IMG/VR virus record: IMGVR_UViG_3300025645_004731
Span: 1 to 64,000 of that record
Direction: 5' to 3' (one strand)
DNA length: 64,000 bases
Source of the DNA: a virus
Shown: one piece after another, positions 1 through 8,763 of the stretch
How the letters are laid out: each line of letters begins with the position of its first letter
Position numbering within the stretch: position 1 is the first letter of the stretch
Position numbers and translations under genes: made by a program
The notes under the pieces: model-generated
The model's input: only the letters and a program-made list of their open reading frames with translations
The model's database searches: none
Told to the model about the DNA's origin: nothing

Positions 1-11
1 GGAATGTTATT

Positions 12-224
12 ATGACCGTTGAAGAACTTGGATTAAAAAGTTGCTGTCTTAAAGCATTCAACCCGAAAGCATTGGCTATGATTGACGCAGAGTCAGATGA
101 TGTAATGACTGGATTCAAATGGGAACCGATTATTTTTCTATGTATTGGCGAGGGCGTTCAGCCTAAAGGCGATCACAGAGCGTACAAGCCTAAGGGAATT
201 GTTAACACTTTAAGTTTTCAATAA
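12..224 (+). CDS. Hypothetical protein, possibly truncated at the window edge
   Basis: This is a plus-strand reading frame of 70 codons from an ATG at 12. The frame stays open to the left edge, so it may be the C-terminal part of a longer gene. Alternatively the ATG overlaps a TGA at 13-15 in another frame (ATGA), which would be a coupled start. The product is small, contains two adjacent cysteines and has no domain I recognise. It converges on the SGNH-like gene and overlaps its 3' end by about 23 bases. Confidence 0.4.
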   Translation: MTVEELGLKSCCLKAFNPKALAMIDAESDDVMTGFKWEPIIFLCIGEGVQPKGDHRAYKPKGIVNTLSFQ

Positions 225-804
225 TAGAATTTGCGAAGTCCCGGTGTGCTAACATGCCGGGATGACTGCCATCGTTTGCTCGTGGATGATTTAATTTGAA
301 CTGATTGAATGTCGTGGGAAGCATTACTGTGTTATTCCATGCTGGAGCAGTTGTTGGCTCTATCTGTAGATGATATCTATTTTTACTTAGTAAAAAGCTA
401 TCAACATGATTAATGCGAGTATACATATCCATTAGCATATCATAATCACTGTGTAGATACTCGAAGAACGCCCGATCTCGTTTAGTATTACCTCGATGAT
501 CTATTTGATAATCTGTACTCTCATCTTCGAAAAAGTGATAACGATCCATAAAACTCCAATGTATGAATATCAAATCGTTATACTTAAAATCGAAATTTAA
601 TACACTGTGCCATATATGCTTATTGCTGGCACCACCCAATCCCAGATTAATACATTCCATATCTAGTTTATCTGCCACTAATTGCGGCCAGGCATACTTA
701 CTAGGTTGAGGAAATATGCTGCGATTATTTGTATAATCCCATACATCATCGAGGGCTGTGCCTCTAGTGTAACTACACCCGAATGCTATTACTCTATTTG
801 TCAT
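202..804 (-). CDS. SGNH/GDSL-like hydrolase
   Basis: The protein is about 200 residues and looks like an SGNH/GDSL esterase-type hydrolase. The N-terminal GCSYTRG motif corresponds to the block I GDS region, with Ser in place. A Gly/Asn-rich block (NLGLGGASN) fits block II-III, and a C-terminal DGSHPGMLAH segment carries the expected Asp and His. Such enzymes remove acyl groups from glycans or lipids; the substrate here is unknown. I prefer the ATG at 804, which follows AGAGGAT and places the GCSYT block near the N-terminus, over an upstream TTG at 825. It is transcribed away from the divergent SDR/radical SAM operon. Confidence 0.7.
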   Translation of the reverse strand: MTNRVIAFGCSYTRGTALDDVWDYTNNRSIFPQPSKYAWPQLVADKLDMECINLGLGGASNKHIWHSVLNFDFKYNDLIFIHWSFMDRYHFFEDESTDYQIDHRGNTKRDRAFFEYLHSDYDMLMDMYTRINHVDSFLLSKNRYHLQIEPTTAPAWNNTVMLPTTFNQFKLNHPRANDGSHPGMLAHRDFANSIIENLKC

Positions 805-822
805 GTACGATATATCCTCTGT

Positions 823-831
823 CAATAAATA
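823..831 (+). promoter_or_regulatory. Late-type promoter motif CAATAAATA
   Basis: CAATAAATA resembles the T4 late promoter TATAAATA and lies just upstream of the plus-strand operon. It ends only 3 nt before an ATG at 835 and 30 nt before the better ATG at 862, which has an AAGGA ribosome-binding site. Confidence 0.45.
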
Positions 832-861
832 GTTATGTATGTATTTAACAAGGAAACAATA

Positions 862-1416
862 ATGCTAATATCAGGCAATAAAAATAAAGGATTAGCGCAG
901 AGTATATCCGCCATATATCCAGACGCGACATTTATCAGCCGCGAATCTGGTCATGACTTGTGTGATTTTTCACAGCAAAAACAATTTGCCAGAATAGCGA
1001 TTGAGCATGATGTAATCATTATCAATAGCGCACTATATCAGTTCGAACAAACTGTGCTACTAGATACAGTATATAAATCGCTGGTGGAGCATCAGAAACA
1101 GGCACATATAGTAGTCATCGGCAGCACTACCGATCGGGTAAAGAACGGCAAAGCCTGGTTATATAATGCGGAGAAGAAAGCGTTACGTGATTATTCAAAT
1201 ACTCTTGCTATCGGTGGAGTCTGGGGAGATCATGCTCCGAAGGTAAGTTATATAAGTTTTGGCACATTAAGCAACAACCAAGAAAAGCATCCAGACAGAA
1301 AATGTCTTGACATTACTGACGCAGCGTGTTATATTAAATGGATAATAGATCAACCAAAGCATCTTAATATAAATGAAATCAGTATAGATCCGATGCAGGC
1401 TAACAAGTGGTATTAA
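862..1416 (+). CDS. Short-chain dehydrogenase-like protein (Rossmann fold, degenerate)
   Basis: A protein of about 184 residues with an SDR-like layout: a Gly-rich nucleotide loop right after the start (SGNKNKG), a strand ending IINSA in the place of the NNAG motif, and a Tyr-x3-Lys pair (YNAEK) where the catalytic Tyr/Lys would sit. It is shorter and more divergent than a typical 250-residue SDR, so activity is uncertain. The start at 862 follows AAGGAAACAATA; an ATG at 835 in the same frame is the alternative. It is the first gene of the plus-strand operon, and the radical SAM gene follows after 4 bases. A second SDR closes the operon. Confidence 0.6.
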   Translation: MLISGNKNKGLAQSISAIYPDATFISRESGHDLCDFSQQKQFARIAIEHDVIIINSALYQFEQTVLLDTVYKSLVEHQKQAHIVVIGSTTDRVKNGKAWLYNAEKKALRDYSNTLAIGGVWGDHAPKVSYISFGTLSNNQEKHPDRKCLDITDAACYIKWIIDQPKHLNINEISIDPMQANKWY

Positions 1417-1420
1417 ATAA

Positions 1421-2533
1421 ATGACCGAAGATTTGAAATGGAGCAACTATGACTTTACTAAAATACCGTTTGACGATGTCGTATCGGTTGGACAGAGAAC
1501 TCTCCTTTACAGAGATATATTTACTGTTTCTTGGCTACTGGGTCGTTTTTGCAATTATAAGTGTAGTTACTGTTGGCCCTATGCACGGTCAGATAGAAAA
1601 GACCATCGTCCTACCGAGTTATGTCTCAGCACAATAGACGAAATAAAGAGACAAGCACGTGGTAATGGTTTTAATAGTTTTCATTTTAGTTTATCTGGCG
1701 GTGAGCCTACTTTTCACCCTGGTTATTTGGACATTCTTAAACATCTTGCGAATGATGTTGATAATACTAATTATACTAGCGTTCACATGACAACAAACAT
1801 GTCACGCAATATGAAGTGGCACAAAGAATACGTAGAAGCAGTTAAGCCGTTCCACCGAGCCAGTATCACAGCTAGTCTACACACAGAACACTTAAATACA
1901 ATTGAGAAGATGCAAGACTTTGCCGATAAATTAATCTTCTGTCAGGAGCACGATGTACAGGTTACAATCAATATGGTTATGGTTCCAAACTGGTTCGAAA
2001 GAGACTGGGAAAACGCCCTGTTCTTCCACGAGCAAGGAATCAACGTCACACTCAAGCCGCAATCAGATCCTACTGCGAGCCGTGTGGTCGATGGTTACAA
2101 AGAGGAAGACTTAAAACGTTTACACAACGGTATGCCACAACGTGCGTACACAGAAAGTAAACGCAAATGGGAAGGTCGACCTAAGCCAAGTTTTCTAATA
2201 CCTACTGGGGTAAATGGAAAAAATGACGCAAGTGTGCCTTGGCATATGCAGATTGAGTTTGAGGACAAGGATGGTAAAAAATGGTACATGGACCAGGCTG
2301 AGAGATTCAATGCTTTCAACTTCAACAACTTTAAAGGCTGGAGTTGTAATTCAGGATATCAAGGAATTATTATTAGAGAGCCTGATGGAAGCATCAAGCG
2401 TAGTTACAGTTGTGCGGATGTACCGCTCGGCAACATAGAAACAGGCTTTAAGTTGTTTGACAAGCCTATGCCATGTATAAGTAATGCATGTGTAAGTAGC
2501 GCAGATAGTAAGATACCCAAACGCAAGATTTAG
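1421..2533 (+). CDS. Radical SAM enzyme with C-terminal cysteine cluster (SPASM/twitch-like)
   Basis: The protein (370 residues) has the radical SAM CX3CX2C motif (CNYKCSYC, about residues 43-50), which binds the [4Fe-4S] cluster that cleaves SAM. It is followed by the SGGEPT motif typical of the SAM-binding strand. The C-terminus has several further cysteines (WSCNSG, YSCAD before PLGNI, PCISNAC) in a SPASM/twitch-like arrangement that could hold an auxiliary cluster. Such enzymes modify peptides, sugars or nucleosides; no substrate can be read here. It lies between an SDR and a nitroreductase-like gene in a compact operon, suggesting one multistep pathway. Confidence 0.85.
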   Translation: MTEDLKWSNYDFTKIPFDDVVSVGQRTLLYRDIFTVSWLLGRFCNYKCSYCWPYARSDRKDHRPTELCLSTIDEIKRQARGNGFNSFHFSLSGGEPTFHPGYLDILKHLANDVDNTNYTSVHMTTNMSRNMKWHKEYVEAVKPFHRASITASLHTEHLNTIEKMQDFADKLIFCQEHDVQVTINMVMVPNWFERDWENALFFHEQGINVTLKPQSDPTASRVVDGYKEEDLKRLHNGMPQRAYTESKRKWEGRPKPSFLIPTGVNGKNDASVPWHMQIEFEDKDGKKWYMDQAERFNAFNFNNFKGWSCNSGYQGIIIREPDGSIKRSYSCADVPLGNIETGFKLFDKPMPCISNACVSSADSKIPKRKI

Positions 2534-2557
2534 TTTGGAACGATATGGAGAAATAAT

Positions 2558-3172
2558 ATGGTATTACCACATGAATATATTAAAACTAGCATAGATACAA
2601 GCCAACATTGTCAGCGTAATTGGGATTTGTCAAAATCTGTTACACAAGAAGATTTAGATTTGATGATCCATGCGGCAACGCAGTGTCCAAGTAAGCAAAA
2701 TTTTTCATATTATCGTGTTCATGTTATTACTAATCGCTCAATTATCGAGACTATACATGATTCTACAAGTGGATATATTACGGCAGACGATAAAATGTTA
2801 ACAAACAGCCAGTGTCTGGCAAATGTCTTATTTGCATTCGAAATTGTAGGACCTAGTGATAATAGCAAATCTCATAACAAGAGAACAGAAAATGGAAATA
2901 ATAATCTGATTAGCAGAGATTCGCTTATGGCGATAAGTATTGCTACTGGATATTTAAACTTAACAGCACATATGCTAGGATACTATACGGGATATTGTCA
3001 ATGTTTTGGTAGAGATACAGTGAGTGAAATATTAAATTCAGGCAATATAGAGATATTACTGGGCGTTGGACATAACAATCCAAATTTAGATAGAAAAATA
3101 CATCACTTAACCAGCGATGATGTGTACGCATCATTTACAAAAGAAGTTACTGATGTGATATATTATAAATGA
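2558..3172 (+). CDS. Nitroreductase-like flavoprotein
   Basis: At 204 residues it has the length and motif order of the FMN-dependent nitroreductase family. An N-terminal CQRNWD segment is followed by AATQCPSKQNFSYYR, matching the family's 'aPSs.N.QPw' FMN-binding region. A helix with DSLMAISIATGYLNLTAHMLG follows, then a C-terminal LLGVGH strand. The family uses NAD(P)H to reduce nitro groups, quinones or azolines; the substrate here is unknown. The start follows GGAGAAATAAT. The stop overlaps the next start as ATGA, indicating translational coupling. Confidence 0.7.
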   Translation: MVLPHEYIKTSIDTSQHCQRNWDLSKSVTQEDLDLMIHAATQCPSKQNFSYYRVHVITNRSIIETIHDSTSGYITADDKMLTNSQCLANVLFAFEIVGPSDNSKSHNKRTENGNNNLISRDSLMAISIATGYLNLTAHMLGYYTGYCQCFGRDTVSEILNSGNIEILLGVGHNNPNLDRKIHHLTSDDVYASFTKEVTDVIYYK

Positions 3173-3753
3173 GAAATACTACAGATTTTATTCAACTTGA
3201 TTATCCAACATATGATTTGGAGAGTGAGTTAAACTCATTGCTGAAGAGTGGTGTAATATCTTGGAATACTTATAATGGGCAGATTTGTATTAATGGCGTA
3301 GAAGATGATCCGGATAATCAATCAATTGGATGCGGTAGTTTATATTATGATTGGGACAATTCTTACTACGACGATACTGACAATCTTGTAATACCAAAAA
3401 AGAACATCGTCTATAATGAAGATGATTTTGTAGTATTGAACTCAAATTTTCGTGGTACATTGTTTGAAGATGTGCATAATATGTTAAAAGAAAAACATAA
3501 AATAGGACGGATGCGAGTGATGAAATCCAAGATGAAAACTTGTTTGACGTGGCATAACGATAGCTCTACTAGAATACACTATCCTATCAAGACACAAGAA
3601 GGATGCTTGATGATAATTGAAGATCAGGCATTTCACATGCCGGTTAACACATGGTGGCACACTGATACTACAAAGAAGCACACGGCATTAAATGGTAGTA
3701 CCATCGATAGAATTCATCTTGTTACTTGTATGATCGACGAATATAATGAATAA
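3169..3753 (+). CDS. 2OG/Fe(II)-type oxygenase, Asp/Asn hydroxylase-like
   Basis: A 194-residue protein whose second half fits the double-stranded beta-helix oxygenases that couple 2-oxoglutarate decarboxylation to hydroxylation. His129 and Asp131 (HND) form the HxD metal motif and are followed by RIHYP, as in aspartyl/asparaginyl hydroxylase-like proteins. A distal His near 171 (HTALN) and Arg181 complete a plausible metal and 2OG site. The acidic N-terminal half has no recognised domain. It overlaps both neighbours (4 and 8 bases) and so belongs to the same translational unit as the nitroreductase-like and SDR genes. Confidence 0.7.
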   Translation: MRNTTDFIQLDYPTYDLESELNSLLKSGVISWNTYNGQICINGVEDDPDNQSIGCGSLYYDWDNSYYDDTDNLVIPKKNIVYNEDDFVVLNSNFRGTLFEDVHNMLKEKHKIGRMRVMKSKMKTCLTWHNDSSTRIHYPIKTQEGCLMIIEDQAFHMPVNTWWHTDTTKKHTALNGSTIDRIHLVTCMIDEYNE

Positions 3754-4303
3754 AATTGCGTTAACAGGACATACCTCTGGCCTAGGTCTAGCTATTCACA
3801 CTCAATATCCAATGGCTGTTGGGTTCTCTCGTTCTAATAACTATGACTTACTTAATTCAGATAACATTACTAAGATGTTAGAACAAATTGATGACTGTAA
3901 TATTTTTATCAATAACGCATTCCCTGCGCTCGCCGCAGATAAAGTCGAGGGCATGAGCACACAGCTTGATATATTGTATAAAGTATATCAACTCTGGGAG
4001 CAAGAGAACGATAAGTTAATAATCAACTTAGGATCAAATACTAGTGATGGTATAAAGAAACATATTTGGCCTTATGCTGCTTCAAAAGCTGCTAGTGATA
4101 AGGCATGTGAGCAATTGTCATATATCACATCAGGACCATCGGTTTGCAATTTGCGCTTTGGGTACATTGATATGCCGCATGTCAATGCGTTTGCTCCCAA
4201 TGAAAAGAAATTACCACTAACTACTGCCCTGGCTACAATACAACATATAATTGACTCCTGGCACCAGGGCGCAACAGTGAGAGAGATTACAGTAATACCT
4301 TAA
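3746..4303 (+). CDS. Short-chain dehydrogenase/reductase
   Basis: The 185-residue protein has the classic SDR signatures: TGHTSGLG near the N-terminus (TGxxxGxG, dinucleotide binding), INNAF in the NNAG position, a Ser in LGSNTSDG, and the YAASK catalytic Tyr/Lys. It is more canonical than the SDR-like protein at the head of the operon. It lacks much of the usual C-terminal substrate region. It should reduce a carbonyl or oxidise an alcohol with NAD(P)H. It is the last gene of the plus operon and meets the minus-strand operon tail to tail with a 4-base overlap. Confidence 0.8.
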   Translation: MNKIALTGHTSGLGLAIHTQYPMAVGFSRSNNYDLLNSDNITKMLEQIDDCNIFINNAFPALAADKVEGMSTQLDILYKVYQLWEQENDKLIINLGSNTSDGIKKHIWPYAASKAASDKACEQLSYITSGPSVCNLRFGYIDMPHVNAFAPNEKKLPLTTALATIQHIIDSWHQGATVREITVIP

Positions 4304-4956
4304 TAAGATATCTTATGCTTCTGTATATTGATTTCAATATTTTCGATTGATTCAGTAAAATGTATCGTACATCCGATTTTAGGACCATTCATACGTCCTG
4401 TCGCATGTAACATATCAGCATCAAATAACAAACCTTTTCCTACGGTATACTTCCACGCATATCCTGTTAACCCGTGATATAAATCTTTTGAATACGGCAA
4501 GTATTTGAATAGTTCATCGGAAATTGGGTGGTCTGTGCATCCTTTTACTTCTGGCGAATCGCATGGTCTGCATCGTAAGGATTTGTCATAATACATATCT
4601 TTTAGTTCTTCGTCAGTTTTGTCTGAGAATATATCATGTATCCAACTCATGCCCACATCACTGTCGAGTCTTTGATCAAAAATAACAAACGTCTGATCTG
4701 GATTGTGTGATTCGATAGGGATTAATAGGATAGTCTTCTTGCCTGTCTTCATATCACTATGTACAGCAAACGGGTTAGCATGATTAAATAAGCTACCAAC
4801 AACAACGGTTGATGGGTCGATAAATTCACTGATAATATCTTTAATATCTTCTTTGTCTTCAATGACTGAAACATTTTTCATTGTGTTTTTGTTACCACTT
4901 TGTGATAGCTGTGTAAACTTATCAATGACGGATTGTGTTAAATCTATTTCAAACAT
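4300..4956 (-). CDS. 2OG/Fe(II)-type oxygenase, paralogue A
   Basis: A 218-residue protein with His66-x-Asp68 (HSD) and a distal His184 (MLHATGR) followed by a basic residue, matching the metal and 2OG binding pattern of Fe(II) dioxygenases. It is clearly paralogous to the gene immediately upstream. Both share a CRPCD/IRPCD block, a DLYHGLTG/DFYHGLSG block and the distal LH motif. Its start directly abuts the stop of that paralogue. It is the last gene of the minus-strand island operon. The substrate is unknown. Confidence 0.65.
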   Translation of the reverse strand: MFEIDLTQSVIDKFTQLSQSGNKNTMKNVSVIEDKEDIKDIISEFIDPSTVVVGSLFNHANPFAVHSDMKTGKKTILLIPIESHNPDQTFVIFDQRLDSDVGMSWIHDIFSDKTDEELKDMYYDKSLRCRPCDSPEVKGCTDHPISDELFKYLPYSKDLYHGLTGYAWKYTVGKGLLFDADMLHATGRMNGPKIGCTIHFTESIENIEINIQKHKISY

Positions 4957-5643
4957 TTATATTTCCTTTGTATTAATTGATTGCAATGATGACATAAGAA
5001 CAACACATCCAACCTTAAATTCAGATTGCATAGCAGTACAGTGTAGTTGACTGGACTTAAACATTAATGCTTTGCCCGGCTGTTGATCCCATGTAATGCC
5101 ACTCAGGCCATGATAGAAATCTTCATTGCCGTATGGTAATAATTTTCTAATATGATCCGGAATATCATGCTCGGTTAACCCACTCACATCTTTTGTATCA
5201 CATGGACGTATGCCCGTCAGTACGTCAGACGCCAAGTGATCATTATCTGAGACAGACTTCTGTACTTCATCTGGCACTGCCGGCTTGTGTCTGATATGAT
5301 CTACTCCCTCTAGGCGCCAACTTAGACCGTATTGTTCAAACTGTTGGTCGAAAACTATCAGTGATTGGTTAACGTCTTGCTTTTTATGAAGAGGAACACA
5401 CATGTTATATACACTATCTCTTTTCCACCGATCTACGTGTAATGGAATAGGCTGTGTATGTGCGTATATGTAAGCAGTTTTCATAATGGATGTGTCTAAA
5501 TAGTCACCGAATGCCCGCTCACGTAATTCCTCATCGACGTTCATGTAAAATGGATCAGGATCTGTTGTGATGTCAACATACTGTGAAACGTGATTCAGTA
5601 GAACTTGTATAGAACTGTCTTTTATGTCAATCTCAAATGCCAT
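4957..5643 (-). CDS. 2OG/Fe(II)-type oxygenase, paralogue B
   Basis: A 228-residue paralogue of the downstream gene. It carries His69-x-Asp71 (HVD) and a distal His201 (QLHCTAM). The conserved RPCD block and the DFYHGLSG block between them are family-specific and not part of the metal site. The duplication with divergence suggests two related substrates or two successive steps. It overlaps the next upstream oxygenase by 11 bases. Confidence 0.65.
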   Translation of the reverse strand: MAFEIDIKDSSIQVLLNHVSQYVDITTDPDPFYMNVDEELRERAFGDYLDTSIMKTAYIYAHTQPIPLHVDRWKRDSVYNMCVPLHKKQDVNQSLIVFDQQFEQYGLSWRLEGVDHIRHKPAVPDEVQKSVSDNDHLASDVLTGIRPCDTKDVSGLTEHDIPDHIRKLLPYGNEDFYHGLSGITWDQQPGKALMFKSSQLHCTAMQSEFKVGCVVLMSSLQSINTKEI

Positions 5644-6259
5644 CGAAAGTTAAATCTTCCTGTCCATCCAGACTAAACATTAATGCGATACGCGGAGAGT
5701 TACTATTGTTTTCGACCGAGTGAGCAAACCCTGTATTTAAAAAATATGCTTTTCCTGCTTCTAGATTATGGTCTTCTAAGTCGTCCTTGCGTTTAAAAAG
5801 ATTTCTAACTTTTGAATTAGTATAAATTGGAACAATAATTCTAGTGGCATATGTTGGATCATAATCAATATGGAAAGGAATAACTTTTCCAGGTGCTAGT
5901 TTTGTGATACGTACTCGCATTGCCGATGCGCTAAACATATTTACAATTTCTTCGAAATACGATCCCGTGTACAATTCCGTTGGTTTATTGTATCTAGTTT
6001 CCTCACGACGACGAATGCGTTCCTTGACATCGGTAGTGTACTCTAGTTCTTCGCCATTTAGTTCGGTTAAGTTAATTTGTTCAAAGTTGTCGTATACATC
6101 CTTTACGAGTTCCATGTGGTTCTTACATAGCGCTGGATTTGCTGACACAACATCGATAAAGCTAGACGCCGCGGCATCGCATTCGGATTGTAATCTTTCT
6201 AAGTCGAATGTTAAATCAAACTTATGTATACAAGGTAGTTGATGCTTTCTTCTTTTCAT
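5633..6259 (-). CDS. 2OG/Fe(II) oxygenase, aspartyl/asparaginyl beta-hydroxylase-like
   Basis: The most canonical oxygenase of the island (208 residues). It has LAPGKVIPFHID with His120 and Asp122, a strand IIVPIYT, then GKAYFLNTGFAHSV with distal His180 and Arg190 for 2OG. This order is that of the Asp/Asn beta-hydroxylase family. I start it at the ATG at 6259 because GGAG sits 6 nt upstream; a TTG at 6271 would include that site inside the gene. It overlaps the sulfotransferase gene by about 38 bases. Confidence 0.78.
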   Translation of the reverse strand: MKRRKHQLPCIHKFDLTFDLERLQSECDAAASSFIDVVSANPALCKNHMELVKDVYDNFEQINLTELNGEELEYTTDVKERIRRREETRYNKPTELYTGSYFEEIVNMFSASAMRVRITKLAPGKVIPFHIDYDPTYATRIIVPIYTNSKVRNLFKRKDDLEDHNLEAGKAYFLNTGFAHSVENNSNSPRIALMFSLDGQEDLTFDGI

Positions 6260-6863
6260 AGTATTCTCCAATTTCTGTTAGATCGATGCCAGCTTCTAGC
6301 ATCTTGTCTTCATAGTTAATTATATCTGATAGCTTGTGGAATTTTGAAAATGGAAAATCTAAATCTTCGTAGTAGATGACATTTCCTTCTACAGTATCAA
6401 GTTGGTCTTTAATATAAAAAAATTGATCTAAAGATTTTTTTAAATCAATTTTCGTGTTAATATTTATAGTCCTAGCCGCGGAGACATCCATTATGCCGGC
6501 AGTCTTCCAGTTTGCCAATTCTTGCCACATAAAACTAAGAGCCCATTTCCAGATGCCTCTGCGTTTAAGAACAAGAATCTCGTCGTTTTCGTAAAAATCC
6601 TTAAACCAGTTGTTATAGTAATCATAATCCGGAGTAATCAGATAATTGATATGGTGCTTGAACGTATAGTTAATGCCTTTTTTCTTTTCAAGATTTAAAA
6701 AGTCAATTTTTTCCGAAAGGCTAGTTTCGGGCATAATATCTGGATTTAAGAACTCTGCCTTTTGATGAGGTTTTCTAACTGATGGATCGTTTAAGTTTTC
6801 GATGTCGATATGTTCATACACATACGAACTGCCTGTTCTCGGGCCGCCTATTAATACTTTCAT
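6222..6863 (-). CDS. Sulfotransferase-like protein
   Basis: The protein (213 residues) begins MKVLIGGPRTGSSYVYE, a phosphate-binding loop typical of PAPS-dependent sulfotransferases (PRTGSS in the P-loop-like 5'-PSB site). A second segment, VLKRRGIWKWALSF, fits the 3'-phosphate binding region. The family moves sulfuryl groups from PAPS to hydroxyls or amines. An APS-kinase-like gene at 12950-13405, further upstream on the same strand, could provide PAPS. The start overlaps the stop of the GNAT gene by 4 bases (ATGA). Confidence 0.65.
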   Translation of the reverse strand: MKVLIGGPRTGSSYVYEHIDIENLNDPSVRKPHQKAEFLNPDIMPETSLSEKIDFLNLEKKKGINYTFKHHINYLITPDYDYYNNWFKDFYENDEILVLKRRGIWKWALSFMWQELANWKTAGIMDVSAARTININTKIDLKKSLDQFFYIKDQLDTVEGNVIYYEDLDFPFSKFHKLSDIINYEDKMLEAGIDLTEIGEYYEKKKASTTLYT

Positions 6864-7462
6864 GTTATTTCGTCTGAACTTATAATCAAGTCTGAGTTAG
6901 GTTTCCATATAAAATCTGGATCATTCAATCTGATACTATACACGTACTGTACAATAGGTCCAGTCTTAAATAGAAAATCTGTTTCAAGTTGGAGACTAGT
7001 GTACCACTCACTATCGGTCCACTCATTAAAACTTTTGACTGTCATTTTCTTTTTTCGTTGATATAATGCGTTGATGGCACGTTTTGTAATATCATGTGTG
7101 ATATACAGAATTTCGAAGCCTCGTTGTCTTGCCCACTTGAGTTGATGTTCGCCCATTCTTAATCCACAATGTGTGAATCTATATTCCTTGAGAATGTGAT
7201 ATCGACAAATTCGGACAGCAATATCAGGATCGTTTGTATAATGAGAAGCCTCTGCCGCGGAGATTGAAATAAGTTTATCTCCTATGAAGCACATCCAGGT
7301 TTCAATATTCTTATCATCCGGATCATATGACCGTGCGCTGTATTTTTTAAGACTGTCATTGCCTTCTTCGATACTTTTCTTTGCGAAATCCCATATTAAC
7401 TCACGATATGCGTCTGGATCTTCGCTGTATTTACAGATCGAAATGTTCGGTTGTGATTGCAT
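6860..7462 (-). CDS. GNAT-family acetyltransferase-like protein
   Basis: A 200-residue protein with a GNAT-like core. A predicted strand (MCFIGDKLISISAAE) is followed by CRYHILKEYRFTHCGLRMGEHQLKWARQRG, where the acetyl-CoA pyrophosphate loop would sit, then ILYITHDITKRAINALYQRK. The canonical R/QxxGxG/A loop is not sharp, so the acyl donor is uncertain. It overlaps the oxygenase upstream by 32 bases and the sulfotransferase downstream by 4. Confidence 0.6.
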   Translation of the reverse strand: MQSQPNISICKYSEDPDAYRELIWDFAKKSIEEGNDSLKKYSARSYDPDDKNIETWMCFIGDKLISISAAEASHYTNDPDIAVRICRYHILKEYRFTHCGLRMGEHQLKWARQRGFEILYITHDITKRAINALYQRKKKMTVKSFNEWTDSEWYTSLQLETDFLFKTGPIVQYVYSIRLNDPDFIWKPNSDLIISSDEIT

Positions 7463-8225
7463 ATTCTTTGTACCTATTCCAGCTTTTTTCTAATAATTTA
7501 TGCCATTTTGGCATATCATATACGCCATGTACGACAAGTTGAACTCTATCTCGCATATCAAATCCACGATTGACACCATGCTCATATACCGCACCGTCGT
7601 ATGCGAAAGCATTTGTTTCAGGCGGCAGCATTGGATATACTTGTGTCGCGTCACTATTTTTTGTCATATAAAAGTGCTCTTCGCGCCAGTCTGTCACCTT
7701 ACTCCATCTAAAATGTAAGTGACTGGGCGCTTGAAGTTTAAGTACTTCTGCCATACCCAACTCTTCATCATAGTGAGCAGGGATAGCAGAGGGAGCTTGG
7801 ACAAAAAACGCTTGGTGTATTGTTTCAAAAGGTAAATTCTCAATGTAGTCAACAACATGTCCAAGTTCTTCTTTGGCAAAATCAAACCAGTCGGGGTGCT
7901 CTCCTGCCATTCCACATTGGTTTGGCTTTAGAAATATAAGTGAGCCGGTATTCTTTGTTACATAAAAGTTCTTCTGAAGATCGGGATCTTCGGCCAATGT
8001 CGCTATCTGGTCCATATCTATATCCAATATAGGAAGATCAATCGGAGACCATACCATATCTCTGTATCCTGTATATTCTTCGTCGATAGACAAATATTCA
8101 TATGTGGGCCGATCAATTTTTACCGCACAGCCCGGATCATCGTTTAGATAACGACGGATGGGTATACCATCTTCATTGAATTTAATATCATTTTTCTTAA
8201 TATGATAGTTAGCTGTATTGAACAT
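7431..8225 (-). CDS. 2OG/Fe(II)-type oxygenase, Asp/Asn hydroxylase-like
   Basis: A 264-residue protein with His151-x-Asp153 (AHYDEE), distal His216 (YEHGVNRG) and Arg227 (DRVQLVVHG). These are the expected residues for Fe(II) and 2OG binding. The N-terminal 90 residues are unrelated to the catalytic core and may bind the substrate. It overlaps the methyltransferase gene by 17 bases and the GNAT gene by 32, so it is part of one translationally coupled run. Confidence 0.7.
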   Translation of the reverse strand: MFNTANYHIKKNDIKFNEDGIPIRRYLNDDPGCAVKIDRPTYEYLSIDEEYTGYRDMVWSPIDLPILDIDMDQIATLAEDPDLQKNFYVTKNTGSLIFLKPNQCGMAGEHPDWFDFAKEELGHVVDYIENLPFETIHQAFFVQAPSAIPAHYDEELGMAEVLKLQAPSHLHFRWSKVTDWREEHFYMTKNSDATQVYPMLPPETNAFAYDGAVYEHGVNRGFDMRDRVQLVVHGVYDMPKWHKLLEKSWNRYKEYAITTEHFDL

Positions 8226-8763
8226 CCAGTATAGTCCTTTTCTTACATGGTATATCTAGCGATAGATGATGTATTATATGCGTATATTTATCAGTAAAAT
8301 ATTGTAAGTTTGTGTATTCAAAGTCTTCAATGTTGTCATCGCTTACTTCGTGAATAATAGCTCTCTTGGGCTGATAAAAATAGCATATATCCTCGAACAG
8401 TTTTTTAGGATCATCTACATATATTAATACGCTACTGAATAATACAACATCTACTTTAAAGTTCGGAGTATATAAATTTTCCCATGATCTGACATCGAAC
8501 TTCTTACTAGGATATAGTTTCTTTGCTAATTCGATTGGACCAGGACTAGTATCGATCCCGTAGTAATTGTATGTATAATCTTTCAAATAATTGTTGATTG
8601 TTCCTGTACGGCATCCTATGTCAACAATACCTGTTAGCTGATGCTTGCGTATTAATGATGCCTGATAACTATATATCGGCGCAGCGCCGTCACCGTCCAG
8701 ATATGACATTTCTGATATATCATATATTTCACGTAGGTGTGATTTGCTGATAGTCACAGGCAA
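8209..8763 (-). CDS. Class I SAM-dependent methyltransferase
   Basis: The 184-residue protein has the class I Rossmann motifs in order: IVDIGCRTGTI (motif I, SAM binding), YGIDTSPGP (post-I acidic strand) and DVVLFSSVLIYVDD (motif IV region). No target-recognition domain is present, which suggests a small-molecule substrate rather than DNA. The phage also encodes a SAM synthetase (29692-30786). It overlaps the TauD-like gene by 35 bases. Confidence 0.78.
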   Translation of the reverse strand: MPVTISKSHLREIYDISEMSYLDGDGAAPIYSYQASLIRKHQLTGIVDIGCRTGTINNYLKDYTYNYYGIDTSPGPIELAKKLYPSKKFDVRSWENLYTPNFKVDVVLFSSVLIYVDDPKKLFEDICYFYQPKRAIIHEVSDDNIEDFEYTNLQYFTDKYTHIIHHLSLDIPCKKRTILDVQYS

